A stretch of DNA of 64,000 nucleotides from positions 62,001 through 126,000 of the forward strand of contig CAVRND010000029.1 in the NCBI GenBank assembly GCA_963722495.1, in the 5' to 3' direction. The position numbers and the translations under genes are program-made. The DNA is from Hyphomicrobium_A sp963722495 (lineage in GTDB: Bacteria > Pseudomonadota > Alphaproteobacteria > Rhizobiales > Hyphomicrobiaceae). The notes under the pieces were generated by a model. The model saw only the letters and a program-made list of their open reading frames with translations. It ran no database searches and was not told where the DNA came from. Each line of letters starts with the position of its first letter. The first letter of the stretch is position 1. Shown here one piece after another: positions 28,527 to 38,560 of this stretch.

Positions 28527-28618
28527 GCCGCGCCGCCTTAGCGGTTTTTCAGGACATTGCGTGCTTCGTGGTCGCGCGGGCATACTCGGCTCGCGCGCAC
28601 CGCGAGGGATATGTACCG

Positions 28619-28768
28619 ATGGACAACCGTAAGCTCCTGATATTCGGTTTCGCCGCCTGCATATTGGCCGCGCTCGCCTACGTGTTCGTGTTCGCCGACC
28701 TGCCGTTTGCGACGCCTGAAACGCCGGCCGCCACGGACGCGGCCCCGGCCCCCACCCCCGCTCCTTAA
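28619..28768 (+). CDS. Small membrane-anchored hypothetical protein
   Basis: A 49-residue frame: MDNRKLLIFGFAACILAALA begins a single membrane segment (6-23) and an Ala/Pro/Thr tail to the end follows, ending PAPTPAP. The composition is typical of short inner-membrane or periplasm-facing proteins. It lies alone between pheT and the NADH dehydrogenase gene. No family is recognised. Confidence 0.5.
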   Translation: MDNRKLLIFGFAACILAALAYVFVFADLPFATPETPAATDAAPAPTPAP

Positions 28769-28902
28769 ATACCCAACCCGTCGACGCCATATCCGCGGCA
28801 ACGCTGCACGGGTTCATAGCCCGGCAACGTTGCCCGCCCGGCGTTGCGCGATGCTATAAGCGCCACGGCCCATAGTTTCCCATCGGCATGAGGCGCTTCA
28901 CG

Positions 28903-30285
28903 ATGAACGAGACGACGACCGCCCCCGCGTCGACGAGCGTAATGCCTGTCGGTGACGACAGCGATCTGCCCCACATCATCATCGTCGGCGGCGGCGCCGG
29001 CGGCCTGGAGCTGGCGACGCGTCTCGGCGACAAGCTCGGCCGTGACGGGTGGTGGCGCAAGAAGAAGGCGAAGATATCGCTCATCGAGCGGGCGCGCACG
29101 CACGTATGGAAGCCGCTGCTGCACGAGATTGCCGCCGGCAGCATGGACGTCGCGCACCACGAGGTCGAGTACCAGGCGCAGGGCTACTGGCACGGCTTCC
29201 AGTTCCGCTACGGCGAGATGACCGGCATCGACCGCAAGAAGCAGCTCGTATACCTCGCCGCCACCTACGACGAGGAGGGGCGGCAGATCACGCCGGTGCG
29301 CTCGTTCCGCTACGATACGCTGGTCATCGCCATCGGCTGCGTCGGCAACGATTTCGGTACGCCCGGCGTCAACCAGTACGCCATCATGCTCGATACGCCG
29401 GAGCAAGCCGAGCGCTTCAACCGGCGCCTGATCAACGCGTGCGTGCGCGCCTATGCGCAGCCCGATCCGATCCGCCCGGGGCAGCTGCACGTTGCCATCA
29501 TCGGTGCCGGCGCAACGGGAACCGAGCTTGCCGCCGAGCTGCACCAGACGACGCGCGGCGTCGTCGCGTTTGGCCTCGACAAGATCGATCCCGAGAAGGA
29601 CATCGAGATTTCGCTGATCGAAGCGGCGCCGCGCATCTTGCCGGCGCTCCCCGAGCGGATATCGAAGGCAGTAACGAATGCCCTGGCCGACTTGAAGGTC
29701 GAGGTCCTCACCGGCTCGCCGGTCACGGCCGTGACCGCGGAAGGCGTGAAGATAGCGGACGGCAGCTTCATCCCGTCCGAGCTCGTCGTCTGGGCGGCCG
29801 GCGTCAAGGGACCGGAAGTGCTGGCCAAGCTGGACGGGCTCGAGGTCAGCCGCTCGAACCAACTCGTCGTCACGGACACACTGCAGACGACGCGCGACCC
29901 CAACATCTTCGCATTCGGCGACTGCGCTTACCTAGTGCCGGCGGGGCAGACCGCGCCCATTCCGCCGCGCGCACAGGCGGCGCACCAGGAGGCGTCACAC
30001 CTTTACACCGAGATCCAGCGCAAGATGCGCGGCGAGCCGTTGCGGCCGTTCAAGTATCGCGACTTCGGATCGCTGGTCTCGCTCGGCGAATATTCAACCA
30101 TCGGCAGTCTGATGGGCTTTATCGGCGGCCGCAGCCTGCTGGTCGAGGGACTGTTCGCGCGCCTTATGTATCGCTCGCTCTACAAGATGCACGAGATGGC
30201 GCTGCACGGGCCGAGCAAGGTCATCCTCGACACGCTGTCGCGCATGCTGACGCGCCGCACCGAGCCCGTCGTCAAGCTCCACTAG
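28903..30285 (+). CDS. ndh: Type II NADH:quinone oxidoreductase (NDH-2 family)
   Basis: A 460-residue flavoprotein that would pass electrons from NADH to quinone at the inner membrane without pumping protons. The FAD-binding motif is IIIVGGGAGGLELATRLGD near residue 27, the NADH-binding motif is VAIIGAGATGTELAAELH near 200, and FAFGDCAYLVPAG is the second FAD site. The C-terminal part (KMHEMALHGPSKVILDTLSR) is amphipathic and could bind the membrane. I took the ATG at 28903, behind GAGGCG, over the ATG at 28888. Confidence 0.88.
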   Translation: MNETTTAPASTSVMPVGDDSDLPHIIIVGGGAGGLELATRLGDKLGRDGWWRKKKAKISLIERARTHVWKPLLHEIAAGSMDVAHHEVEYQAQGYWHGFQFRYGEMTGIDRKKQLVYLAATYDEEGRQITPVRSFRYDTLVIAIGCVGNDFGTPGVNQYAIMLDTPEQAERFNRRLINACVRAYAQPDPIRPGQLHVAIIGAGATGTELAAELHQTTRGVVAFGLDKIDPEKDIEISLIEAAPRILPALPERISKAVTNALADLKVEVLTGSPVTAVTAEGVKIADGSFIPSELVVWAAGVKGPEVLAKLDGLEVSRSNQLVVTDTLQTTRDPNIFAFGDCAYLVPAGQTAPIPPRAQAAHQEASHLYTEIQRKMRGEPLRPFKYRDFGSLVSLGEYSTIGSLMGFIGGRSLLVEGLFARLMYRSLYKMHEMALHGPSKVILDTLSRMLTRRTEPVVKLH

Positions 30286-30301
30286 CGCGCCAACTCTCGG
30301 A

Positions 30302-30327
30302 CGTCACGGCCGCGGGCGGCCGTGACG
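30302..30327. terminator. Perfect inverted repeat between convergent ndh and transglycosylase genes
   Basis: CGTCACGGCCGC and GCGGCCGTGACG form a 12-pair perfect stem with a two-base gap. There is no T run on either side, so it may act as a two-way transcript barrier or as an mRNA 3' stabiliser. Confidence 0.55.
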
Positions 30328-30339
30328 AACGGGTAGGGC

Positions 30340-31894
30340 CTAGCCGCCGCGGCGCAGGGCGTTGAGCAGCTCCGGCGTCGCGTATGAATTCGGGCGGCAA
30401 GCCGAGCTTCAGCTGCATGTCCTTGACGGCAGAGCGCGTCTTGGCGCCGGCGAGACCGTCGATCTTGCCGACGTCGTAGCCGCGGCCGGCGAGGATCTGC
30501 TGCAGCTCCTTGGTGCCCGCCGCGTCGAGACCGTTGGTGTCGCCACGTCCGCGGCTCATGGCGCCGGCGCCGTCGATGCGCGTGGCGAGATAGGCGGCGG
30601 TCGTCGCGTAGCTCAGCGAGTTGTTCCACTCCGTGTAGATGTCGAAGTTCGGGTAGGCGAGGAACGCCGGCCCGTTGCGCCCCATCGGCAGCAGCAAGGA
30701 AGCTTGCATGGCATCGGAGGGAACGGCGCTGCCGTCTGGATACTGGATTCCCCAATCCGCCCACTGCGAGCGCGGCAGCTTGACGGCCGAGTCGGCCTTG
30801 TCCCAGGGCAGGTCCTTGGTGACGCGTACCTCCTCGATCCACGGCTCGTTGGGTCGCCAGCCGAGGTTCTTCATGTAGTTCGCGGTCGAGCCGATGACGT
30901 CGTCGTCGTTGGAGAACAGGTTGATGCGCCCGTCGCCGTCATAGTCGATGGCGTAGTCGAGGTAGCGGGTGGGCAGGAACTGCGTCTGCCCGATCTCGCC
31001 AGCCCACGAGCCGATCATGCCGGACGGGGTCATGTCGCCGCGGTCCATGATCTGCAGCGCGGCGATCAGCTCCTCGGTGAACATCTCGCCGCGCCGACAG
31101 TCGTAGGCGAGGGCGACGAGGGACGGCAGAATGGGGAGCTTGCCCATCCCCGCGCCGAAGTCGCTCTCCAGCGCCCAGAAGCCGGTGATGACCGAAGCGG
31201 GCACGCCGAACTCCTGCGCCGCGCGGTCGAACGTGGCACGATGCTCGCCGACCTTGCGTTTGCTCGACTGCACGCGGTTCGGCGTCGCCAGCTTGGTCTG
31301 GAAGTCGAGGAAGGTCATGACGAAGATGGCGCCCTGCTTGCGATCGCGCCCGATAATGTTTGTGGCGAGCGGAATTCCATCGACGATGGCGATCGACTGA
31401 CGGCTGACGCCGCGCGCCGCCGCCTCCTTGCGGAAGCGCGCCTTCCACGCCTCGAAGTTTTCGGTGTTGCGGCAGTTGTCCTTCGCCGGCGGATACGGCG
31501 GGCGCTTCTGCGGATGCGTGCCGTGCGCGGACACCGGCGGCGGAGTGGCCTGCGCCTCGGTTTGAACGGCGGGCGCCTGCGCGGCGGGTTCTTGAGCGAC
31601 CGCGGGCGGCGTCGGTGCCGTGTCGGCCGGCGCGGGATCGAGCGGGGCCACTTCCGTTGGAACGTTCGCCTCGGTCATGGCCGGCGTGGGCGCGGTCTGC
31701 GTCGGAGCTGCTGCTCCTGGCGCTGCTGCAGCACCTGGCAGCGGTTGCGGCTGCGCCTTGCGCTTCGGCGCCTTCTTCGGCTTGTCGTTGCGGAAAGCCG
31801 GCGACGGTTCGATCTGGGCGGTGGCAACGCTCGTCGCTGAGATGGAGAACAGAATAGCGGCGGCGACTGCCGCGCAGAATTTCATGACGTGCAT
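30340..31894 (-). CDS. Lytic murein transglycosylase (MltB family), one frameshift
   Basis: A periplasmic enzyme that cleaves peptidoglycan between MurNAc and GlcNAc. After a signal peptide (MKFCAAVAAAILFSISATSV) comes a Pro/Ala-rich linker to about residue 130, then the SltB domain with the catalytic Glu in FWALESDFGAGMG, and a C-terminal peptidoglycan-binding domain (LQQILAGRGYDVGKIDGLAG). One extra C near 30393 diverts the frame; removal gives LPPNSYATPELLNALRRGG and a stop at 30340. The ATG at 31894 has AAGGA at good spacing. Confidence 0.88.
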
Positions 31895-32073
31895 TACGCG
31901 TCCTTCGGCGTTTTCTCGGTTATTTGCGGGGTACTCAATGCCGCTCGATGTGGCCGCGTCAAGACATGGGCGGCTGGCAGGTGTGCGGTATTTTCGGCCC
32001 CGGCGGGAAAAGGGGCGTATCCTCAAGACACTGCCCCTTTCTAGGGGCGGGGGGCGGTGCTATCTAGCGCGCC

Positions 32074-33877
<1,804 letters not shown>

Positions 33878-34114
33878 GGCCATACGGCCGTCTAGCTCGT
33901 CTGAAGAGACTTCGACCGGCGACGGATTTGCGCTGCTCGACCGTTGATGCGGACACGGCATCGCCACGCCGTCGCCACCTAAGTGCCATCTGAAACAGGC
34001 AACATCGGCGCAAGTTGCGGCGTGGCCCGCGCTCGCTGCGGCGCCGCGCCATCCAGCGCCTGGCATCAAATCCGGTTGGGGCAACCGGTAGCGAATTCGA
34101 GAAGGGAGACCACA

Positions 34115-34456
34115 ATGAAACGTACGAAATCGACCATTGCCGCGCTTGTTTGCGCGAGCCTTCTCACGCCGGCGCTGCCGGCTGTGCAGGCCGCCGCTGC
34201 GCCGGTCGGCAAGACGGCGATCACAAAATCAACCGAAGGCATCACGCTGGTCGGCAGGCGCGGTTGGGGCCCCGGCGCGGGCGCCCTCATCGGTGGGCTC
34301 ATCGTCGGTGGCCTGATCGCGGCGTCGATCCGCGAAGGCCGCGCCGACGAGCGCGACATGCGTCGTTGCGACGAAGACTTCCGCGGCTTCGATCCGCGCA
34401 CCGGTACCTATATCAACCGCTACGGCGAGGAGCGGATTTGCCCATACCTGCGATAG
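34115..34456 (+). CDS. BA14K family protein
   Basis: A 113-residue exported protein with a signal peptide (TIAALVCASLLTPALPAVQA), a glycine-rich membrane-like segment (GAGALIGGLIVGGLIAASI) and the family end CDEDFRGFDPRTGTYINRYG. BA14K proteins were first known as lectin-like immunoreactive proteins of Brucella and are found across rhizobia; the molecular role is unclear. GAAGGGAG precedes the ATG at 34115. A strong terminator follows. Confidence 0.82.
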   Translation: MKRTKSTIAALVCASLLTPALPAVQAAAAPVGKTAITKSTEGITLVGRRGWGPGAGALIGGLIVGGLIAASIREGRADERDMRRCDEDFRGFDPRTGTYINRYGEERICPYLR

Positions 34457-34483
34457 CAGATCGGCAACACGCAAGCGATTTCC

Positions 34484-34521
34484 TGAGGCGTCGGTTGCAG
34501 AACCGGCGCCTCATCGTTTTT
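34484..34521 (+). terminator. Rho-independent terminator
   Basis: TGAGGCGTCGGTT and AACCGGCGCCTCA pair (one T-G) around GCAG, followed by TCGTTTTT. Confidence 0.8.
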
Positions 34522-34798
34522 CAGGACGGGTACGGCGCATCGCCGCAGCGCGTTAACCTTGCCCTATTGTGACCACATGGCGTGGCAGACTGCGCTCAAC
34601 CCGGCACGGTCGTCGTACGCGATGACCACTGCGAAGCCACTCGACGGACAGGCGAGTTGGTAACCGGGGACTGCGCAGGCTTGTGAACTCGGCGGCTGGC
34701 TGTGTGCGGCCGTCGATGCTGATCGAGCTGCGATTGTGGAATGGGGAGTGAGCTGCAAGCAGCCGCCCCGAAAATCTCTGACATACCCAGGAGTGATC

Positions 34799-35494
34799 AT
34801 GATCAAGCGGCTCTCAACCGCAGCGATCGGCGTTGCGCTCATGCTTTCCGCCATCTCAGCAGTACACGCCGGCCCGTACTACGGCTTCGACGGCCGCACG
34901 TACGGCGAACCGGCCACGGCCCCGAACTGGGGACGTCCGGAGGCCAAGAACGTCAAGCGGGTCAAGGATGACCCGGAGGCGCCGCGCAAGTGCCTCACCA
35001 AAGCTGTCCACGCCGTGCTCGACCAAGTCGAGGCGCGGTTCGGACCTGTGAAGGTGATTTCCACCTGCCGTCCGGGCGCCCGCATCGCCGGGTCGGGGCG
35101 CATCTCGCGTCACGCCAGCGGCAATGCGGTTGACTTCGAGGCCGGCAGCCGCAAGGGGGCGATCATCAACTGGCTCGTCGCCAATCATAAGTCGGGTGGA
35201 ACGATGACCTACCCGGATATGAGCCACATTCATGTCGACGTAGGGCAGCACTTCGTGTCGCTGGCCGGCGGACGCAAGTATGCGAGCCAGAACACCCGGT
35301 CGTCGAGCCGTCGCTATGCCGAGGGCCCCTCGCGTTACGATCGCGGATATTCGCGCGCCTCCTATGACGAACCGCGCTATTCCGGCCGCTCGCGCCGCAA
35401 TACGCGCCAGGCCTCCTACGAGCGAGGGTATTCGTCGGGTAACGGCTCGGGTATGGGCCATTACAGCGGCGGCTACGCTACGATGTATCGCTGA
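34799..35494 (+). CDS. Exported M15-like (DUF882-type) peptidase
   Basis: A 231-residue protein with a signal peptide (STAAIGVALMLSAISAVHAG) and a metallopeptidase-like core. The zinc-site motifs appear as SRHASGNAVDFEAG (His and Asp) and MSHIHVDVG (His). This fold cleaves peptidoglycan cross-links in D-Ala-D-Ala peptidases, but the family also has non-peptidase members. From about residue 160 the chain is a Tyr/Arg/Ser-rich low-complexity tail with repeated RYxxGxSR-like units, unusual for the family. CAGGAG precedes the ATG. Confidence 0.75.
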   Translation: MIKRLSTAAIGVALMLSAISAVHAGPYYGFDGRTYGEPATAPNWGRPEAKNVKRVKDDPEAPRKCLTKAVHAVLDQVEARFGPVKVISTCRPGARIAGSGRISRHASGNAVDFEAGSRKGAIINWLVANHKSGGTMTYPDMSHIHVDVGQHFVSLAGGRKYASQNTRSSSRRYAEGPSRYDRGYSRASYDEPRYSGRSRRNTRQASYERGYSSGNGSGMGHYSGGYATMYR

Positions 35495-35540
35495 CCACGA
35501 CTTTGAGCCGGACCAGTCCGGCGGTGGTGAAGCAACTCAA

Positions 35541-35580
35541 GGTGTCAGGCCCGAGCGAGCGGCCTGGCACCTTTTCGTTT
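35541..35580 (+). terminator. Rho-independent terminator
   Basis: GGTGTCAGGCC and GGCCTGGCACC pair (one T-G) around a nine-base loop, followed by TTTTCGTTT. The 386 bases from here to the cold-shock gene show no gene; the last part is probably its long leader. Confidence 0.75.
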
Positions 35581-35966
35581 CCGGCACCCGGCCGAAAGCC
35601 ACTTTGACCGCCGTTCGCGAGCGGGTGTTTTCCCCCCTCGGGAACGCCGCAAATTTGCCCCGATGTGGCGACGATCGGGCGTGGCACTCAGGTGAGACGA
35701 TGCTTCCGGGATGTGCCCGCAAGTCTAGAGAAATACACGCCTTTGCGGGCATAAAAGTCGCCTTCCGCGGAGGCTGCCGGAGCCCCATAAACCGCGGCAT
35801 CGCTGCCTTGCCTTTCGCTTTTGCCCGGTCCATATAGGGCCAATCGAACACGCCTTGGTTTACTCTACGGCGGTGCTACGCGCCGACACTGGACGTCTCC
35901 ATCGCGCGATTTGATGTCCTTCGACGTGTGTCGAAGGGGATTGCCTAATTGCTCTGGAGGCACTTG

Positions 35967-36173
35967 ATGGCAAACGGCACTGTAAAGTGGTTCAATGGCC
36001 AGAAGGGTTACGGCTTCATCCAGCCGGATGAAGGCGGCAACGACGTATTCGTGCACATTTCGGCTGTTGAACGCGCTGGTCTCTCGACGCTTCGTGAGGG
36101 ACAGAAGATCGCTTACGAGACCGAGACGGGCCGTAACGGCAAGGTCGCAGCAGTCAATCTGCGTCCGCTCTAA
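35967..36173 (+). CDS. cspA: Cold-shock protein (CspA family)
   Basis: A 68-residue single-strand nucleic acid binding protein. RNP1 is KGYGFIQ and RNP2 is VFVHISAV, both intact. The start at 35967 gives MANGTVKWFNGQKGYGF and has CTGGAGG upstream. Such genes have long leaders that change structure with temperature; the empty 386 bases upstream allow for this. A terminator follows at 36197. Confidence 0.94.
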   Translation: MANGTVKWFNGQKGYGFIQPDEGGNDVFVHISAVERAGLSTLREGQKIAYETETGRNGKVAAVNLRPL

Positions 36174-36196
36174 AGAACCGCGAATCAATTCGCTTT

Positions 36197-36228
36197 AGGG
36201 GAGCAGGCGCGTCTGCTCCCCTGCCATT
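36197..36228 (+). terminator. Rho-independent terminator
   Basis: AGGGGAGCAG and CTGCTCCCCT form a perfect ten-pair stem with a six-base loop, then GCCATTTAT. Confidence 0.7.
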
Positions 36229-36285
36229 TATACGTATCGGCGTTTGCGGAGCTCAGGCTCGCGGCGTCGGCCAGCAAGGATCCTG

Positions 36286-36573
36286 ATGGCGAAGGAAGAG
36301 ATGCTCGAGTTTGAGGGCGTGGTCGCGGAGGTACTTCCCGACGCACGCTGCCGCGTCAAACTCGATAACGGACATGAGGTTGTCGCCTATACGTCCGGTC
36401 GCATGAAGAAGAACCGCATCCGCATCCTCGCCGGCGATCGCGTCACCATCGAGATGACGCCTTACGACCTGACCAAGGGCCGCATCAACTTTCGCCACAA
36501 GGATGTTCGCGCGGGCACCGGCGGGCCGCCGACGCAGCGTCCGGGCGGGCCAGGCAACTTCCGCCGCCGCTGA
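36286..36573 (+). CDS. infA: Translation initiation factor IF-1
   Basis: A 95-residue S1/OB-fold protein that binds the A site of the 30S subunit during initiation. MAKEEMLEFEGVVAEVLPDA and RMKKNRIRILAGDRVTIEMT are diagnostic. The Gly/Pro/Arg-rich C-terminal extension of about 20 residues (RAGTGGPPTQRPGGPG) is longer than the usual 72-residue form, as in rhizobia. ATG 36286 was taken over the upstream in-frame start. Confidence 0.92.
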   Translation: MAKEEMLEFEGVVAEVLPDARCRVKLDNGHEVVAYTSGRMKKNRIRILAGDRVTIEMTPYDLTKGRINFRHKDVRAGTGGPPTQRPGGPGNFRRR

Positions 36574-36595
36574 TCTGCCTCACAGTCTCCACGCA

Positions 36596-36622
36596 GAGCG
36601 TCGCGACATTCGCGGCGCTCTT
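36596..36622 (+). terminator. Probable terminator after infA
   Basis: GAGCGTCGCG and CGCGGCGCTC pair (one T-G) around five bases, followed by TTGTCGTTT, a poor T run. Confidence 0.55.
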
Positions 36623-36766
36623 GTCGTTTGAGCAATGCGAGTTAGCGATTGTGTCATGCGCGTTTAGATGAGTGCCGCAAACGCGGGCGATTGCGCTTGT
36701 GCGGTTGTATAGCGGCTCCATGATTCCGACAGGGGTGCGCCACGCGACTCAGTCATTAGTCGCGTT

Positions 36767-37498
36767 ATGCACGCTTCTACATATCGTTGGCTCTACCGCC
36801 GTCCGGTGGCTTCTGCGCTGGTCGGCGTCGCCGCACTAGGTGCACTTTCACTCATGCCTGCGCGCGAAAGCGCGGCACGCGCCCCGGCGGCCGGTAACGA
36901 GCTCGCCGGTTTGGCGCGCGTGATCGATGGCGACACGCTGGAGATCGCCGGTCGCCACGTCCGTCTCGAAGGCATCGACGCGCCGGAGGCGGGGCAGAGC
37001 TGCGGGCGCCGCCTCTTCGGCTCCTGGCGCTGCGGCACGGCTGCCGCGGATGCGCTCGCCAAGCTTACCGCCAAGCGGCGCGTGAACTGCGAAAGCCGCG
37101 GCACCGACAAATACGATCGCATGCTCGGCATCTGCTTCGTCGACGGTCGCGATATCAATGCGGAGATGGTGCGCGAAGGGTTCGCATGGGCCTTCGTGAA
37201 GTACTCGCAGTCGTACGTGAAGGAGGAAGCCGAAGCCCGCGTCGCGCGCGCCGGCATCTGGCAGGGCGACGCCGAGCCTGCTTGGGTCTATCGCGAGAAG
37301 CGCTGGGCCGGAGCCGAGCAGGAAGCACCGAAGGGTTGCGCCATCAAGGGCAACATCACCGAGCACGGCCGCATCTATCACATGCCGTGGAGCCCCTGGT
37401 ACGGCAAGGTCAAGATCGAGGAGATGAAGGGCGAGCATTGGTTTTGCAGCGAGGCGGAGGCGATTTCTGCCGGCTGGCGGGCCGCCGCGCAGCAGTAA
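36767..37498 (+). CDS. Staphylococcal-nuclease-like (thermonuclease) protein
   Basis: A 243-residue protein with an N-terminal membrane or signal segment (ASALVGVAALGALSLMPARE) and an SNase OB-fold domain. VIDGDTLEIAGRHVRLEGID holds the metal-binding Asp and first Arg region; YDRMLGICF and GFAWAFVKYS follow. The C-terminal segment GCAIKGNITEHGRIYHMPWS resembles a frequent extra module of rhizobial members. It is likely periplasmic, where it would cut nucleic acid. Confidence 0.85.
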   Translation: MHASTYRWLYRRPVASALVGVAALGALSLMPARESAARAPAAGNELAGLARVIDGDTLEIAGRHVRLEGIDAPEAGQSCGRRLFGSWRCGTAAADALAKLTAKRRVNCESRGTDKYDRMLGICFVDGRDINAEMVREGFAWAFVKYSQSYVKEEAEARVARAGIWQGDAEPAWVYREKRWAGAEQEAPKGCAIKGNITEHGRIYHMPWSPWYGKVKIEEMKGEHWFCSEAEAISAGWRAAAQQ

Positions 37499-37566
37499 GG
37501 CTCGAGATTACTGGCCCAACGTTTGCGCAACCTTATCGCTTAACGGTTCATGAAGGCGCGGGGCTT

Positions 37567-38442
37567 ATGCTCCGCGCACTTCTTTTCCGGGGCGTGTCCG
37601 TGAAATCCGATGGACTGAGAACGCTGGTGACCATCATCGCCCGCCATCCGTGGTCGAGTTTGCGCGACTTTGCCGTGCTGTCGGGAGTAATGCTGTTCGC
37701 CGTTCTGATGGCACAGCACTACGACATCTTCGGATTCATCGCTTCCCTCGCCGAACCGCGCCGCGAGATTTCTCCCGCGGAGGCCGTCACGCTCGGCTGC
37801 CTCGGCGCGATCTGCGTGTGGATGTTCATTGCGCGCCGCTTTGCCGAGGAGCGCAGAGACGCCGTGAGCCCTGCGGTGCTGGCGAGCGAGCTGCAAGAGC
37901 TGCGCACGCTTGCCACTCAGGATCCGCTGACCAACCTACCCAACCGGCGCGTGCTGCTCGAGGCGCTCGACGTGGCAACAAAGCTGCCGCCGATTGAGGG
38001 CTGCGCACACGCAATCTTCCTGCTCGACCTCAACGGCTTCAAGCTCGTCAATGACCGCTACGGCCATGCCGTGGGCGACGAGGTGCTGCAGGCCGTCGTC
38101 GCACGCTTTCGTCGCGCGGCACGCACGAATGACGTCTTCGCCCGCCTCGGAGGCGACGAATTTGCCGTGCTGTCGCGCAACGTCGACGAGGCAAGCGCGC
38201 GGGCTATCGGCAACCGTTTCATCGATGCACTCCGCGGTGGCGTGACTGCCGGCGGCTCGACGCACGCGGTCGGCGTCGCGGTGGGCGCGGCCCTGTATCC
38301 GCGCGACGGCGATACGGTGGAGAAGATTCTCCGTCACGCCGATGTCGCCATGTACCGCGCCAAGGCGCTGCCGGACTCCTCGCTCGTCTTCTTCAATCCG
38401 GCCGTCGGCATAGTGAGCATGGAACGCCAGGCGGTAGGCTGA
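37567..38442 (+). CDS. Membrane-bound diguanylate cyclase (GGDEF)
   Basis: A 291-residue protein with two membrane segments (about 35-55 and 75-95) and a GGDEF domain in which the active site ARLGGDEFAVL is intact. DPLTNLPNRRVLLEAL is the conserved start of the domain. No RXXD inhibitory site is evident five residues before GGDEF. It would make cyclic di-GMP, which promotes attachment over motility. I chose ATG 37567; a GTG at 37600 is possible. It lies 68 bases after the nuclease gene. Confidence 0.82.
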   Translation: MLRALLFRGVSVKSDGLRTLVTIIARHPWSSLRDFAVLSGVMLFAVLMAQHYDIFGFIASLAEPRREISPAEAVTLGCLGAICVWMFIARRFAEERRDAVSPAVLASELQELRTLATQDPLTNLPNRRVLLEALDVATKLPPIEGCAHAIFLLDLNGFKLVNDRYGHAVGDEVLQAVVARFRRAARTNDVFARLGGDEFAVLSRNVDEASARAIGNRFIDALRGGVTAGGSTHAVGVAVGAALYPRDGDTVEKILRHADVAMYRAKALPDSSLVFFNPAVGIVSMERQAVG

Positions 38443-38560
38443 AGCACGAGCGCGCGCTAGACCGGCATGGCTGGAAAGCGTCCGATCGTCTCGTCGCCGA
38501 CGTCCCACGTCTGCCGCACGCAGCGCGAGGCGAATGCGCGAGCCTGTTTGCGCGGCCAAC

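Noticed and set aside
28533..28549. CCGC-CTTA-GCGG-TTTTT terminator after pheT
   Set aside because: A four-pair stem is too weak to call, though the T run is good.
26781..28817. Open frame of 678 codons on the minus strand opposite pheT
   Set aside because: Arg- and Asp-rich text without domains; a shadow of the GC-rich pheT codons.
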